From assembly GCA_964036295.1 (NCBI GenBank), contig OZ038466.1, positions 22,000,597-22,064,596 of the forward strand: a stretch of DNA of 64,000 nt, in the 5' to 3' direction. Origin of the DNA: Plumapathes pennacea. Taxonomy: Eukaryota; Cnidaria; Anthozoa; Antipatharia; Myriopathidae. The translations under genes and the position numbers were made by a program. The notes beneath the pieces were generated by a model. It had not been told where the DNA came from and did not search any database. It worked only from the letters and a program-made list of their open reading frames with translations. Below are positions 63,281 through 64,000 of this stretch, piece by piece. Within the stretch, counting starts at the first letter, position 1. Every line of letters begins with the position of its first letter.

Positions 63281-64000
63281 AAACTCTTTCGGACCCTTTA
63301 TGAAAGACTCGACATGAGGTAAGCTTCATTGGGATTCATTATGGGGAGTTTTGATCTTTATGTTTGTGGAAATGAAGACAACGCGCGCTCTTCTTTTATT
63401 ACGCCACATGGCGGCTCCACTCGCGCGCGCACCAACACACTTTATTTTTTCCTTCTCTGCAGTCAAACCATAAATAAAACTAACAACTCTACATAATCCA
63501 TCTAAATAGAACCTTGCCCTGGCAAAGTATTAAACTTCAAACGTCAACCACGTGTCCTACTGTACATATCGAGTACATCATACGGACTTGAAATTCGCTC
63601 TCATATAGAATAGCAACCATTACACAATATAATAAAAGGTACTTTTTCCGGATACAAATCAGTATTCTGTATCAAAAATAGCGTTGACATCATTTCATGT
63701 CGAATTCTTCACTGATAAACAGCGCATGAAGTAACTGACTATAAAACTATAGACGAGTCTTCATTTGTTTATTGGTTTGTTGTCTGTCTTTTGCTGTTCG
63801 AATTTTGACCTAAAAATGACTAAAAATTGAGAACCTAGCTTCTGAATGCTATTAATAAACGCATGTCATAAAGACTGATTTACCTTAAACTGATTTAGAA
63901 GTAGAACAGAACATCTTCAGTACACGTGGAAGCTACAGTTTTGCCGCCGTTTATGGCACGTTTTGATGCTAGGTTTCATGGTCTTCCGTTCCTGTCACTT
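63281..64000. other. Right-edge non-coding sequence
   Basis: Nothing recognised. Short frames only; GCGCGC-containing stretch near 63420 and AT-rich sequence afterwards. Confidence 0.5.

Overview
This is eukaryotic nuclear DNA from an invertebrate animal. It is AT-rich, its genes have many short exons with GT-AG introns (two are GC-AG), and it is full of small foldback (MITE-like) elements, microsatellites and minisatellites. The protein families and the style of the repeats fit a cnidarian, most likely an anthozoan such as a stony coral or sea anemone. That placement is inference; no single gene in the window proves it.

Layout. 1-2.8 kb: a hexanucleotide satellite, a minisatellite and repeat relics. 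2.8-4.8 kb (+): a rhodopsin-like GPCR split at the DRY-equivalent codon. 5.7-10.6 kb (-): EIF2B2, the eIF2B beta subunit, reconstructed in 17 exons. 10.8-14.7 kb (+): DCAF15, a CUL4-DDB1 substrate receptor, in 6 exons, sharing a 187-bp head-to-head promoter with EIF2B2. 16.9-32.9 kb (-): a 17-exon gene for a secreted protein of about 1374 residues with a signal peptide, one Ig domain, two ROR-type Frizzled cysteine-rich domains and about 945 residues of unrecognised sequence. 33-49.4 kb: a 16-kb stretch without recognisable genes. 49.4-50.8 kb (+) and 58.3-59.8 kb (-): two intronless type II membrane O-fucosyltransferase-like paralogs, the second without the catalytic-site motif. 55.5-57.6 kb (+): a leishmanolysin-like (M8) metalloprotease lying between them. 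61.8-62.1 kb (+): a small possible gene. The last 2 kb is repeats.

The genes do not form an operon. Functionally they cover stress-regulated translation initiation (EIF2B2), ubiquitin ligase targeting (DCAF15), cell-surface signalling (GPCR; Ig-Frizzled-domain protein, possibly a Wnt ligand binder), secretory-pathway glycosylation (two O-fucosyltransferase-like proteins) and surface proteolysis (M8 protease). The most novel item is the secreted Ig-Fz-Fz protein with its large unknown C-terminal region, a 13-nt micro-exon followed by a GC donor, and a tandem CAGCAG acceptor. All exon models come from reading splice signals, phase and homology by eye; transcripts were not available.
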